From Paeniglutamicibacter terrestris (lineage in GTDB: Bacteria; Actinomycetota; Actinomycetes; Actinomycetales; Micrococcaceae), in the NCBI RefSeq assembly GCF_012271785.1, contig NZ_JAAWVT010000006.1:62001-126000 (forward strand): a DNA stretch of 64,000 nt, written 5' to 3'. The position numbers were made by a program, and so were the translations under genes. The notes under the pieces are model-generated. The model worked only from the letters and a program-made list of their open reading frames with translations. It was not told the DNA's origin and made no database searches. Below are positions 50,023-58,047 of this stretch, one piece after another (position 1 is the first letter of the stretch; each line of letters opens with the position of its first letter).

Positions 50023-50955
50023 ATGAGCAGTTCAATTGAAGAATCGCGTACGGCGGACGATGCCAGCCGGGCGGCAATTTCCCCGGCGCAGTCCGACGTT
50101 GAAGCACGACTGATCGAAAACGTTCTTCGGTCCTTCGAGCAATGCACCGAGCCGCGGACCAAGAGCTTGATGCAGTCGCTGGTGCGCCACCTGCACGCCT
50201 TCATCCGCGAGGTCCGGCTCACGGAAGCCGAGTGGGAAAAGTCCATTGAATTTCTCACAGCCGTCGGTCACATCACCGACGACCGGCGCCAGGAGTTCAT
50301 CTTGCTCTCGGATGTCCTGGGCGCTTCGATGCAGACGATCAACGTCAACAACGAAGCCGTGGGCAACGCCACCGAGGCCACCGTCTTCGGGCCGTTCTTT
50401 GTTGACGACGCACCCTTCATCGCCAATGGCGGCGACATTGCCGGTGCCGGTGTCGGACAGCCCTGCTGGGTGGAAGGCAGCGTCAAGGATGTGGAGGGAA
50501 ATCCCATTCCCAATGCACGCATTGAGGTGTGGGAAGCCGATGAAGACGGATTCTACGATGTCCAGTACACCGACGATCGGGTATCGGGCCGGGCACATCT
50601 CTTTAGCAACGACGCAGGAAGCTACAACTTCTGGGGTCTGACGCCAACCCCGTACCCGATTCCACACGACGGCCCGGTCGGCAAGATGTTGGAAACCACC
50701 GGCCGGTCGCCTATGCGGGCATCACACCTTCACTTCATGGTGACTGCCCCAGGGTTCCGCACCTTGGTGACGCATATTTTCGTGCGAGGTGACGAACTGA
50801 TCAAGTCCGACACTGTATTTGGCGTCAAGGACAGCCTCGTCAAGGACTTTGCGCACCAACTCCCGGGAACGCCGGCGCCCGACGGACGCGAACTCGCTGA
50901 TAGCGACTGGTCGAGGGTGCGATTCGACATCGTTTTGGCCCCCGAAGTGGCTTGA
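50023..50955 (+). CDS. Hydroxyquinol 1,2-dioxygenase
   Basis: This 310-residue intradiol dioxygenase cleaves 1,2,4-trihydroxybenzene to maleylacetate using non-haem Fe(III). The N-terminal dimerisation helices ([42 protein letters not shown], quoted in parts) are followed by the catalytic beta-sandwich. Family-specific blocks are [50 protein letters not shown] and [11 protein letters not shown]. The probable iron ligands are Tyr in FYDVQY and [10 protein letters not shown] and the two His in ASHLHF. Maleylacetate reductase in the same operon favours hydroxyquinol over catechol. An AAGGAGG Shine-Dalgarno fixes the ATG. It is the last gene, followed by a terminator at 51,119. Confidence 0.94.
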   Translation: MSSSIEESRTADDASRAAISPAQSDVEARLIENVLRSFEQCTEPRTKSLMQSLVRHLHAFIREVRLTEAEWEKSIEFLTAVGHITDDRRQEFILLSDVLGASMQTINVNNEAVGNATEATVFGPFFVDDAPFIANGGDIAGAGVGQPCWVEGSVKDVEGNPIPNARIEVWEADEDGFYDVQYTDDRVSGRAHLFSNDAGSYNFWGLTPTPYPIPHDGPVGKMLETTGRSPMRASHLHFMVTAPGFRTLVTHIFVRGDELIKSDTVFGVKDSLVKDFAHQLPGTPAPDGRELADSDWSRVRFDIVLAPEVA

Positions 50956-51118
50956 GGAACATCGTCCTGCTTGTGAATCGGCCACGTCTCATGGCCTGAA
51001 TCGGCCGAGAAAGCTCCCGACGGGTTGTTGGAAGGGGCAGGCCATGTTGGGATACAGTGCATTCCCCGTGATTTGAAAATTCCCAGGTGACCCTCTTTCG
51101 CAGGGCGGGACCTACTAC

Positions 51119-51157
51119 AAGGAGCCGGTTTCCCCGAGATGGGTGAACCGGCTCCTT
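51119..51157. terminator. Bidirectional terminator between hydroxyquinol operon and iolB
   Basis: AAGGAGCCGGTT (51119-51130) pairs perfectly with AACCGGCTCCTT (51146-51157), with further C-G pairing in the loop. It separates the convergent operons. Confidence 0.72.
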
Positions 51158-51169
51158 TAGTACCTGTGC

Positions 51170-52063
51170 CTAGGGTGTGAAGGGCAACCGTGGGTCGATC
51201 GTAGCTTTGTCCCACGTCTCGCGAACCCAGCCGTGGTGCGGGTCATCGCTGATCAGCCACTCTCGTACGCGACCCGGTCCGGCCATGACGTTGAGGTAAT
51301 ACAAGTCGTAGCCCGGTGCGGCCATGGCGGGTCCATGCCAACCGTAGGGAACCAAGACGACGTCACCGGTGCGCACCTCGGCGGTCACATCGATGGGACG
51401 CTGGTCCGATGCATAAACCCGGGCATAACCGATCGGATCGGAGGGTTCCGGAGCCCGCGAATCTTGCGCGACCCGGGTCTCGAAGTAGTAGATCTCCTCG
51501 AGATTGGTTTCCCCGTCCTTTTCTTCGTCATGCTTGTGCGGCGGGTAGGAGGACCAATTGCCCGCCGGGGTGATGACCTCACAGACAATAAAGCGGTCGG
51601 CTTCCAGCGCGGCGGGAGTGCCGAAATTGTGGACTTGCCGAGAGCAGTTGCCCGCTCCCCGAAGCTCAACCGGCGTCTGAGCCGCTGTAATCAGTCGAGT
51701 TGGGTAGGACGCTTTGGCCGGGGCGAGGGCTACTGCAAAGCGACCTCCTGCGGGTGAAGCAACGCTCACCGCCGTGTTAATACCGGTATAGAGCACGTCC
51801 GATGGTCCCTCGAAGACCGACCGCCGCCCTGCCAGCGCATAATGCTCACCGTCGACCACCGCGGTGAAAGCTCCTTGAAGCGGGATGATGATGCGTTCTT
51901 CCGCCGCTGCCTGCAGAGATAATTCTTCGCCGGCTTTAAGCTCGGCAATCTTGATGCCGGTGTGCGCCCAGCCGGGGACTACCAGTGTTGAATCCGCAGC
52001 ACCGATGGAGGTAGTCCATGGTCCGTCAATGGCTGTTCCTGCCGGATAAACCCAATCTGTCAA
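51170..52063 (-). CDS. iolB: 5-deoxy-glucuronate isomerase
   Basis: This 297-residue double-cupin enzyme converts 5-deoxyglucuronate, the IolD product, into 5-dehydro-2-deoxygluconate, the IolC substrate. IolB signatures are the metal-binding PPHKHDEE (in NWSSYPPHKHDEEKD) and LEEIYYFETR, and the late GDVVLVPYGWHGPAMAAPG histidine. The length is normal. It is separated by about 20 kb from the core iol operon and is cotranscribed with the upstream GntR regulator (37-base gap). It completes the pathway that lacks this step at 21-30 kb. Confidence 0.94.
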   Translation of the reverse strand: MTDWVYPAGTAIDGPWTTSIGAADSTLVVPGWAHTGIKIAELKAGEELSLQAAAEERIIIPLQGAFTAVVDGEHYALAGRRSVFEGPSDVLYTGINTAVSVASPAGGRFAVALAPAKASYPTRLITAAQTPVELRGAGNCSRQVHNFGTPAALEADRFIVCEVITPAGNWSSYPPHKHDEEKDGETNLEEIYYFETRVAQDSRAPEPSDPIGYARVYASDQRPIDVTAEVRTGDVVLVPYGWHGPAMAAPGYDLYYLNVMAGPGRVREWLISDDPHHGWVRETWDKATIDPRLPFTP

Positions 52064-52100
52064 GGTATTTTCCTTTCGAGGTAGCTGGCGTCCGGAGCCG

Positions 52101-52871
52101 TTAGCGCTGGACGAGAGTCATTTCAAAACTGTAGGAATCGGCGCGGTAGACATGGCTACCGGTCTCCACATTGCGCCCCGCATCATCCACTGCGGTACGT
52201 TCCATGGTGACCAGAGCCGATCCCTCGCCGACCTTCAGCAATGGAGCCTGATAGTCGTTGGCGACCATGGCGCCGATGCGCTGATTGGCCAGGCGGAAGT
52301 TCACGCCCGCGTCACGCAGAATCTGATACAGACCACGCTCGTTGAGGGCCTGTTCGTCAATGCTGACAATGTCGTCGCGCACCCAGTTTTCCATCAGGGC
52401 CAACGGCTTGCCATCCACACTGCGCAGCCTGGTGAAGTGGAAAACATTCACACCCGCTGGCAATTGCAACAGCTCGGCCACGCGTTTGTCGGCCGGACCG
52501 TGGCTAAAGCTCAGTGACTCGGTGGTGGGCGTCTTCCCTGAGCGCTCAAGGTCGTCATTGAGGCTGGAGAGTTCCAAATGACGGCGCACCTGGCTTGATA
52601 CCACCTGGGTGCCCACGCCGCGCTTGCGCACGAGCAGTCCCGAGCGGACCAACTCATCCATGGCCTTGCGCATCGTGGGCCGGGAGAGGTTCAGGCGTTG
52701 CGCGAGATCAATTTCGTTTTCCAGCCGGCTACCCGATTCCAAGGTTCCGTCGTGGATGGCGGCCTCGATGCCCTGGACAATCTGATGATAAAGGGGAACC
52801 GGTGACGAGCGGTCGATCTGGATATTCAAGTCCGTGCTCAAGGGGTTCCTCCGTGTGATTGCCAGTGCCAT
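52101..52871 (-). CDS. GntR/HutC-type regulator, probable IolR
   Basis: This 256-residue protein has an N-terminal GntR winged helix (PVPLYHQIVQGIEAAIHDGTL, then ENEIDLAQRLNLSRPTMRKAMDELV) and a C-terminal UTRA ligand-binding domain. It resembles the GntR-type IolR of corynebacteria that represses inositol genes. A one-mismatch motif, TGTCTTATCA (complement of 52884-52893), lies upstream of its start, compatible with autoregulation. Cotranscription with iolB and the similar motifs at six other promoters of the island make it the best candidate master regulator. The ligand would be an inositol-pathway intermediate. Confidence 0.85.
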   Translation of the reverse strand: MALAITRRNPLSTDLNIQIDRSSPVPLYHQIVQGIEAAIHDGTLESGSRLENEIDLAQRLNLSRPTMRKAMDELVRSGLLVRKRGVGTQVVSSQVRRHLELSSLNDDLERSGKTPTTESLSFSHGPADKRVAELLQLPAGVNVFHFTRLRSVDGKPLALMENWVRDDIVSIDEQALNERGLYQILRDAGVNFRLANQRIGAMVANDYQAPLLKVGEGSALVTMERTAVDDAGRNVETGSHVYRADSYSFEMTLVQR

Positions 52872-52883
52872 GTGGGAAAAGTT

Positions 52884-52893
52884 TGATAAGACA
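52884..52893 (-). promoter_or_regulatory. IolR-like site upstream of the GntR gene
   Basis: TGATAAGACA (complement TGTCTTATCA) lies 13 bases beyond the start codon. It differs from KGWCHTRACA at one position and may mediate autoregulation. Confidence 0.45.
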
Positions 52894-52965
52894 TACTAAC
52901 TTTAGATGAGCATAGCAGTCTAGATGTTGGTGTTTGGTTGAAGCTTTCCTGCCTTCAAGACACGA

Positions 52966-54036
52966 TCAACACCATCGACAGCTGCCAATGTCCGCTTCGA
53001 AGACGGATATCTCTAGCCCATCTTGTGCTGCACTCAGACGTGCGGCATCCAGCACCTGCATGGTCGCCACCGCTCGGCAGGCGCACACCGGCAGCGGCTT
53101 TTCGTGGCGAACGGCGTCCGCCAGCAACTCATAAAACCGGTGATAACTGCCCTGTCTTGAGGCCACTTTGCCCATATGACCATTGGCTACGAGGAAACCA
53201 TCTGTAGGGTCAATTCCCCAGGCCGCGGGACTCTGCGCGGGTCGTTGTCCCTTTAGCAGGGCCTCTGCCTGAATGTCCCGACCGGCCAGTGTGAGAGTGC
53301 CAGCATCGCCCCGAGTTCGGATCATCCGGTTAGCCCGGGGTGCCAGTTTGTCTGCCGAAAGCCAGCTGGTGACGCCATTGGAGTGGTCAATACGCAGCGT
53401 AAAAGCCGAATCGTTGATTCCCCACGAGGTGTCCGTCCAGATCATGGTCGCCGAGACGTGCGCTGCTCCGCCAAAGAGCCACAGGGCTTGGTCCACCAGG
53501 TGGCTACCCAGATCGAGCAGGGTTCCACCGCTGGTCCTGGATTCTACCGAACGAGGTTCGTCTTGGTCGAAGACCGACTCAAAGCCACGGATCGTTCCGA
53601 GCTTGTCCTCGGCGAGCACCGATCGCAACGTGGTGATGTTAGTGTCCCAGCGCCGGTTTTGATAAACGCCCAAGCGGCATCCGGCAGCGCGTGCTCCGGC
53701 GATCAGTTCCATGGCTGCTGCGGCGTCGGTGGCAAATGGCTTGTCCAAGATGACTAGCGGGCACAATTCCATGGCCGCCGTGACCACGGACTCCCGTGCT
53801 GGAACTGGAACCGAAAGAACTAGGGCGTCGACGCCGGTTGCAACCAGCGATTCAAGCGAATCGTGTATCGGAACCTCGGGAAAATCGGCGCCCAGTTCGA
53901 CCCGTCGTGTCTCCGATGTGCTCACCACTCCGGCCAGCACGGCTCCGACCGCGGCCTCAATGACTGGCGCATGAAAGTAGCGCCCGCCCCAGCCATAGCC
54001 GACTAAGCCGACGCGGATATCGGGGTCATGATGCAT
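52966..54036 (-). CDS. Gfo/Idh/MocA family oxidoreductase
   Basis: This 356-residue dehydrogenase has IRVGLVGYGWGGRYFHAPVI as the cofactor loop. The usual EKP triplet is DKP (LDKPFATD), a common conservative change. LLDLGSHLVDQALWLFGG carries the conserved GSHL-x-D motif. The NAD-binding fold and the C-terminal substrate domain are complete. It is upstream-facing to the GntR-iolB pair on the same strand but separated by 94 bases. Hairpin 54102-54146 separates it from the next Gfo/Idh gene, so it may have its own promoter. The substrate is unknown; a role in inositol isomer interconversion (scyllo-inositol dehydrogenase-like) is possible. Confidence 0.83.
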   Translation of the reverse strand: MHHDPDIRVGLVGYGWGGRYFHAPVIEAAVGAVLAGVVSTSETRRVELGADFPEVPIHDSLESLVATGVDALVLSVPVPARESVVTAAMELCPLVILDKPFATDAAAAMELIAGARAAGCRLGVYQNRRWDTNITTLRSVLAEDKLGTIRGFESVFDQDEPRSVESRTSGGTLLDLGSHLVDQALWLFGGAAHVSATMIWTDTSWGINDSAFTLRIDHSNGVTSWLSADKLAPRANRMIRTRGDAGTLTLAGRDIQAEALLKGQRPAQSPAAWGIDPTDGFLVANGHMGKVASRQGSYHRFYELLADAVRHEKPLPVCACRAVATMQVLDAARLSAAQDGLEISVFEADIGSCRWC

Positions 54037-54101
54037 TCGATGGCAACCCTTTCCCTTGGTGATCAGTGGTTGTGACGCTGTGACGCTGTGGCGTTGCGGG
54101 C

Positions 54102-54146
54102 AGCCGGGGCGACGATTGTTGGTGCTTTGGGCTCGTCGCCCCGGCT
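54102..54146 (-). terminator. Terminator after the 393-residue Gfo/Idh gene
   Basis: AGCCGGGGCGACG (54102-54114) pairs perfectly with CGTCGCCCCGGCT (54134-54146). It lies 20 bases beyond the minus-strand stop at 54,167. Confidence 0.65.
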
Positions 54147-54166
54147 TTGCGGTCTGCGCTGTTCAA

Positions 54167-55348
54167 CTAGAGGGTGATGAGTTTTCCGTTGGCCTGAGCC
54201 GAGGCCGTCACCGCGTCCAAGATTTCCATGTTGCGCACGCCTTCATCGAAGGTGGCGCAACGCGGCAGCGAGTCGGCTTCCGGTACACCGGCAACCTCTT
54301 CGAGGAAGGCACGGGCCTGATAGGAAAAGGCCTCGTTCTGGCCGAATCCGACGCTCGGTGCATCCATGGGCAGACCACCGGACAGGTAGGGGTGCTCCGG
54401 GCCAAGAATGACCTGACGGTAGCCGTTCTGTGCGCTGTCGCCTTGGTTCAGGAATAGCTGGATCTCCGACGGGCGCCGCTGGTCGAAGCGTGCCGAGCCG
54501 TTGGCGCAGAAGACCTCGAAGATCAGCGAATTGGCATGCCCCGCGGCCACACGGGAGACTTCGAAGCCGCCGGAACCGCCGTTGGCGAATTCAGCGGAGA
54601 AGGCAGCGTAGTCGTCGTTTTCAACAGCCTCGAATGTATCGCTGACGGCTACATGGTCGTGACCCATGACGGCGCCCAGGGGAAGTGGGCGTTCCTTGAT
54701 GGCGGTGCTCAGCCGACCACCGCTGACTGCGGTGATGTCGCCGCAGAGGAATTCGGAAACGTAGGTCAAATGGCTGCCCACATCGGCCAGCGCTCCGGAT
54801 CCGGCACTGCCCTTGTATCGCCAGCTCATGGGGGCTGCCGGGTCGAAGCCGTAGTCCGTCCAATACCGGCCACTGAAGTGCAAGACGTTACCCAAGACTC
54901 CGTTGCGGATCAGGTCGCGGATATAGGCGATGCCCGGCGTACGGCGGAAGGTGAAACCGACTCGGGCGATCCCGGGGGCATTGGCTGCAAGTTCGGCCAT
55001 GGCACGGGCATCCTCCATGGTGTCGCTTAGCGGCTTTTCGCACAAAACATGCTTGCCTGCCGCAAGCAGTCCCTCGACGGCTTGGCGGTGAAGCGAATTG
55101 GCGATCACGACGCTGACAACGTCAATGTCGTCGGCCGCGGCAATGGCCTGCCAGCTAGTGTCAGTGCGTTCGTAGCCAAAGCGGCGAGCAGCAAGGGAGC
55201 CGAACTCGGGATTCATGTCAGCAATCGACACGAGCTTGATGGGCGGTAGGACGGGCGAGTAGAGGGTGGAGGCGCTACGGAAGGCGGCCGCGTGGGCCTT
55301 GCCCGCCATGCCGGCGCCGATGACGGCAACCCTGATTTCATTCGACAT
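54167..55348 (-). CDS. Gfo/Idh/MocA family oxidoreductase
   Basis: This 393-residue protein is longer than a typical IolG. It has IRVAVIGAGMAGKAHAAAFR, the EKP motif in LCEKPLSDT, RVGFTFRRTPGIAYIRDLI and LADVGSHLTYVSEFLCG. The region where IolG has His-x-x-Asp reads GSHLTYVSEF, so the acidic catalytic residue is shifted or absent. The domain resembles the 'Gfo/Idh with GSH' subgroup that acts on sugars. Its promoter has an IolR-like site over the -35 and a TGGAGCGCTCCA palindrome at the start, and it is divergent from a lacI-type gene. It is therefore a probable target of both regulators. Confidence 0.84.
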   Translation of the reverse strand: MSNEIRVAVIGAGMAGKAHAAAFRSASTLYSPVLPPIKLVSIADMNPEFGSLAARRFGYERTDTSWQAIAAADDIDVVSVVIANSLHRQAVEGLLAAGKHVLCEKPLSDTMEDARAMAELAANAPGIARVGFTFRRTPGIAYIRDLIRNGVLGNVLHFSGRYWTDYGFDPAAPMSWRYKGSAGSGALADVGSHLTYVSEFLCGDITAVSGGRLSTAIKERPLPLGAVMGHDHVAVSDTFEAVENDDYAAFSAEFANGGSGGFEVSRVAAGHANSLIFEVFCANGSARFDQRRPSEIQLFLNQGDSAQNGYRQVILGPEHPYLSGGLPMDAPSVGFGQNEAFSYQARAFLEEVAGVPEADSLPRCATFDEGVRNMEILDAVTASAQANGKLITL

Positions 55349-55417
55349 GTGATGACTCCTTTAGAAAGCAAAAATTGGAGGTTGATGGTCAATCGTTGTG
55401 CTGATGCTCTAGACTAT

Positions 55418-55429
55418 TGGAGCGCTCCA
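55418..55429. promoter_or_regulatory. LacI-type operator TGGAGCGCTCCA
   Basis: This palindrome is identical over 12 bases to the core of the palindrome at 20881-20902. It covers the predicted start site of the minus-strand Gfo/Idh gene and lies 58 bases from the lacI-type gene, the likely source of its repressor. Confidence 0.7.
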
Positions 55430-55434
55430 TAAGA

Positions 55435-55463
55435 ACGTTACGGTTGTCCATATGTCCTGTCAA
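55435..55463 (-). promoter_or_regulatory. Promoter of the 393-residue Gfo/Idh gene, with IolR-like site
   Basis: On the minus strand TTGACA (55458-55463) and TAACGT (55435-55440) are 17 bases apart. TTGACAGGACA overlaps the -35, as at the iolC promoter, so an IolR-type repressor would compete with RNA polymerase. Confidence 0.6.
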
Positions 55464-55486
55464 TCTTTTTCTGGAAGGTTTTGAAA

Positions 55487-56512
55487 GTGGCTGAAAAATC
55501 CCCATCATCCCGTTCTCCGGATGCTCCGCGTCCCACCATCTACGACGTTGCCACGCGAGCTGGAGTATCCAAGTCATTGGTTTCCTTGGTCTTAAGGGGG
55601 TCTTCCAACGTCTCTGCCGAGCGCCGAACCGCCGTGGAAACTGCGATTGCCGAGCTGGGCTACCGACCGAGTCAAGCGGCGGCAGCGCTCGCAGGAAATC
55701 GCACGGGCACCATCGGAGTCATCATCGATGACTACCGGAACCTGTGGTTCGTGGATTTTCTACATGGCATGCAGGAGGTTCTGGCCGAACGCGGCATCCG
55801 GGTGGCGGTAGCCGACAGATCGTTCAACTCCCACGTGGATGCCTCGCCGTTGGAAGGTTTTCTGGCGATGCGAGTGGACGGAATAGTTGTAGCCTCCGAG
55901 CCCAGCGATGAAATGGGTCGGGGGATTGGGGTTCCAGCAGTCTTGGCCGGAAACCGGCTTCAGCAAATCCCTGGGGCCGACATTGCCACGAGTGACGACA
56001 GATTCGGAGGCGGGTTGGCCGCCAATCACCTCTTGGGGCTAGGACACCGGAAGATTGGCCATGTCACCGGCGGTGGTGGATCGGCTCGTGAGCGCTGTGA
56101 GGGATTTAGGGAGGCGCTGCGCAATGCAGGTGTTGTTCCCGTCATTGTGGGCGATGGGGGCACATCGGAGCAAGATGGATTTCGCTTTACCCGGCAGCTG
56201 CTCTTGACCCATCCGGGCATTACAGCCGTTTTTGCCGCCAACGATTCGATGGCCATGGGAGCGGCGGCGGCGATTAAGGACGCCGGTCTGCAAGTGCCCC
56301 GGGATGTCTCCCTGATCGGGTATGACAATTCCCCATTGGCATCTTCTAATCTCTTGCGGTTGACGACGGTGGATGCAGTAAACGGTGAGGTTGGGCGCCG
56401 CGCAGCCAAAGCACTGTTGGCCCGCTTTGATGGCGGTCAGCAAGATACCGTGATCAATCTCGTGGAGCCGCAGCTTGTTGTCCGTGGCTCCACCGCCGAG
56501 GCCCGCGAATAG
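55487..56512 (+). CDS. LacI-family transcriptional regulator
   Basis: This 341-residue regulator begins at GTG (GGAAGG lies eight bases upstream; a TTG two codons earlier is too close). The helix-turn-helix is PTIYDVATRAGVSKSLVSLVLRG and the hinge is AELGYRPSQAAAALAG. The effector domain includes TIGVIIDDYRNLWFVDFLHGMQ and VSLIGYDNSPLAS. The palindrome TGGAGCGCTCCA at 55418 is upstream, and an identical core occurs at the isomerase-SDR promoter 34 kb away. It is therefore the best candidate repressor for both sites. The effector is presumably a cyclitol or sugar. Confidence 0.89.
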   Translation: MAEKSPSSRSPDAPRPTIYDVATRAGVSKSLVSLVLRGSSNVSAERRTAVETAIAELGYRPSQAAAALAGNRTGTIGVIIDDYRNLWFVDFLHGMQEVLAERGIRVAVADRSFNSHVDASPLEGFLAMRVDGIVVASEPSDEMGRGIGVPAVLAGNRLQQIPGADIATSDDRFGGGLAANHLLGLGHRKIGHVTGGGGSARERCEGFREALRNAGVVPVIVGDGGTSEQDGFRFTRQLLLTHPGITAVFAANDSMAMGAAAAIKDAGLQVPRDVSLIGYDNSPLASSNLLRLTTVDAVNGEVGRRAAKALLARFDGGQQDTVINLVEPQLVVRGSTAEARE

Positions 56513-56606
56513 CAACTAACTCGTAATTCGCATCCAAATATAGAGCTAGTTCACCCATTTGTGAATGGCTTTATTTGTCGTGTTCTTGTAATTATATTAA
56601 AATATT

Positions 56607-56650
56607 TGTCCTGACAATCTATTGACTTCTTGAAATTAACAAATCATGCT
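56607..56650 (+). promoter_or_regulatory. Promoter of the first inositol-type binding-protein gene
   Basis: The IolR-type site TGTCCTGACA (56607-56616) is followed by TTGACT (56622-56627) and, after 17 bases, CATGCT (56645-56650). It shares CAATCTATTGAC with the promoter at 57893. Confidence 0.55.
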
Positions 56651-56757
56651 CGATTGTGATGAAACTGATGGCCCAGCGCTAAGTCGCCGTCCTCCCTTGC
56701 GGAATCTCACCGCGGCATCATCACCTTCAATTCACTGCTAATTCGAGGAGTATTTTT

Positions 56758-57753
56758 ATGTCCAAAAATCTTTCGTGGCGCACTATTTCGGCGACGCTGG
56801 TGCTGATTCCAGCACTCGGGTTGACGGCCTGCTCCGGTCAGGGTGGTCGCGCTCCGAGCGTGGATGTACCGGCGGCAGGAGCAGTTGCTGACACTCCGCG
56901 CCTTAAGATTGCCCTGATCACGCATGCGCCAGCTGGTGACACGTTCTGGGACATCGTACGAAAGGGGGCGGAGGCGGCCGCTGCCAAGGACAATATTGAT
57001 CTGCAATATCTCAATGATCCAGAGGGCGGTAATCAGGCTCAGCTGATCGAGCAAGCAGTTGATCAGGGTGTTGACGGCATTGCCGTGACCTTGGCCAAGC
57101 CCGACGCGATCGCTGGCGCGCTGGCCAAGGCGAAGGCGGCTGGCATACCGATTACGAGCCTCAATGGTGGAGAAGATCGTTACAAGGAGCTGGGCGCCTT
57201 TGCGAACTTTGGTTCGGACGAGCGGGCGGCCGGCGAAGCCGTGGGGGAGAAGCTTCTGGACGAAAACTACAGGAATCCTATCTGTGTGATTCAGGTCCAG
57301 GGCCATGTGGGTTTGGAAGCCCGGTGTGCCGGAGTGAAGTCAAAAATCCCGGCCACTGAAGTGCTTTACGTACAGGGAACCGACATGACGCAGGTTCAGT
57401 CGACGGCGACCGCAAAGCTGCAAACCGCCAAGGACGTGGATGTGGTCATTGGTCTGGGAGCGCCGATTAGCCTGACGCTGTTGAAATCGATTGCCGAATC
57501 GGGGAGTGCTGCCAAGGTCGCTTCCTTTGATATGAATGCCGAAATGGCTCAGAAAATTGTTGACGGTGAAATTCTCTTTACCGTCGACCAGCAGCCATGG
57601 CTTCAGGGGTATGCGGCAGTTGATGCTATTTGGCTTGACGCCCATGGTGGATTTGCCTTGGGTGGCGGAAAGCCGGTGCCCACGGGCCCGAGCATTGTTG
57701 ACAAGAACAATGCCGAAGCGGTGCTGGAGTTCGCCAAGGGCGGCATTCGGTAG
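56758..57753 (+). CDS. Sugar/cyclitol-binding lipoprotein, paralogue 1
   Basis: This 331-residue type I solute-binding protein has a lipobox LGLTAC (Cys25) after a hydrophobic signal. The mature part has LKIALITHAPAGDTFWDIVRKG, IAVTLAKPDAIAGAL, IPITSLNGGEDRYKELGAFANF and a C-terminal SFDMNAEMAQKIVDG. It resembles the periplasmic proteins of CUT2/FrcB-IbpA type systems. It shares roughly 70-75% of its residues by eye with the next gene. It has its own promoter, with an IolR-type site, and ends at a strong hairpin (57758-57801), so it is monocistronic. The ligand, perhaps myo-inositol or an isomer, is inferred from the site and neighbours. Confidence 0.87.
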   Translation: MSKNLSWRTISATLVLIPALGLTACSGQGGRAPSVDVPAAGAVADTPRLKIALITHAPAGDTFWDIVRKGAEAAAAKDNIDLQYLNDPEGGNQAQLIEQAVDQGVDGIAVTLAKPDAIAGALAKAKAAGIPITSLNGGEDRYKELGAFANFGSDERAAGEAVGEKLLDENYRNPICVIQVQGHVGLEARCAGVKSKIPATEVLYVQGTDMTQVQSTATAKLQTAKDVDVVIGLGAPISLTLLKSIAESGSAAKVASFDMNAEMAQKIVDGEILFTVDQQPWLQGYAAVDAIWLDAHGGFALGGGKPVPTGPSIVDKNNAEAVLEFAKGGIR

Positions 57754-57757
57754 GGTG

Positions 57758-57801
57758 CCGCGGGGTGGGGGGCTTGGCCTGATCTACCCGCCGCCCCGCG
57801 G
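57758..57801 (+). terminator. Terminator after binding-protein paralogue 1
   Basis: CCGCGGGGTGG (57758-57768) pairs with CCGCCCCGCGG (57791-57801) with one G-U pair. It begins 4 bases after the stop. Confidence 0.6.
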
Positions 57802-57892
57802 ATCACTCCGCTGAAATCCTGGAACTTTTCATGGCAAGATCCACGCCGGTGAAGCTGCTGTGAACCTCCTAAGGTTAGGGCTGATGTAAATA

Positions 57893-57936
57893 TGTCCTAA
57901 CAATCTATTGACATGTGTGACAGTAGTCACGATGAT
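57893..57936 (+). promoter_or_regulatory. Promoter of the second binding-protein operon
   Basis: TGTCCTAACA (57893-57902), an exact match to KGWCHTRACA, precedes TTGACA (57908-57913), a 17-base spacer and GATGAT (57931-57936). The spacer contains GTGACAGTAGTCAC, a second short palindrome. Confidence 0.65.
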
Positions 57937-58047
57937 CAATGGAAAGGGAATAGCTGGTTGGCGACAAAGACGCCTTCGATTTTCGGCTGGAGTCCCTGAG
58001 GCCGCCTTGGGAGACAGGCCGGCCGACAACTCGAGGAGATTCGTGTA

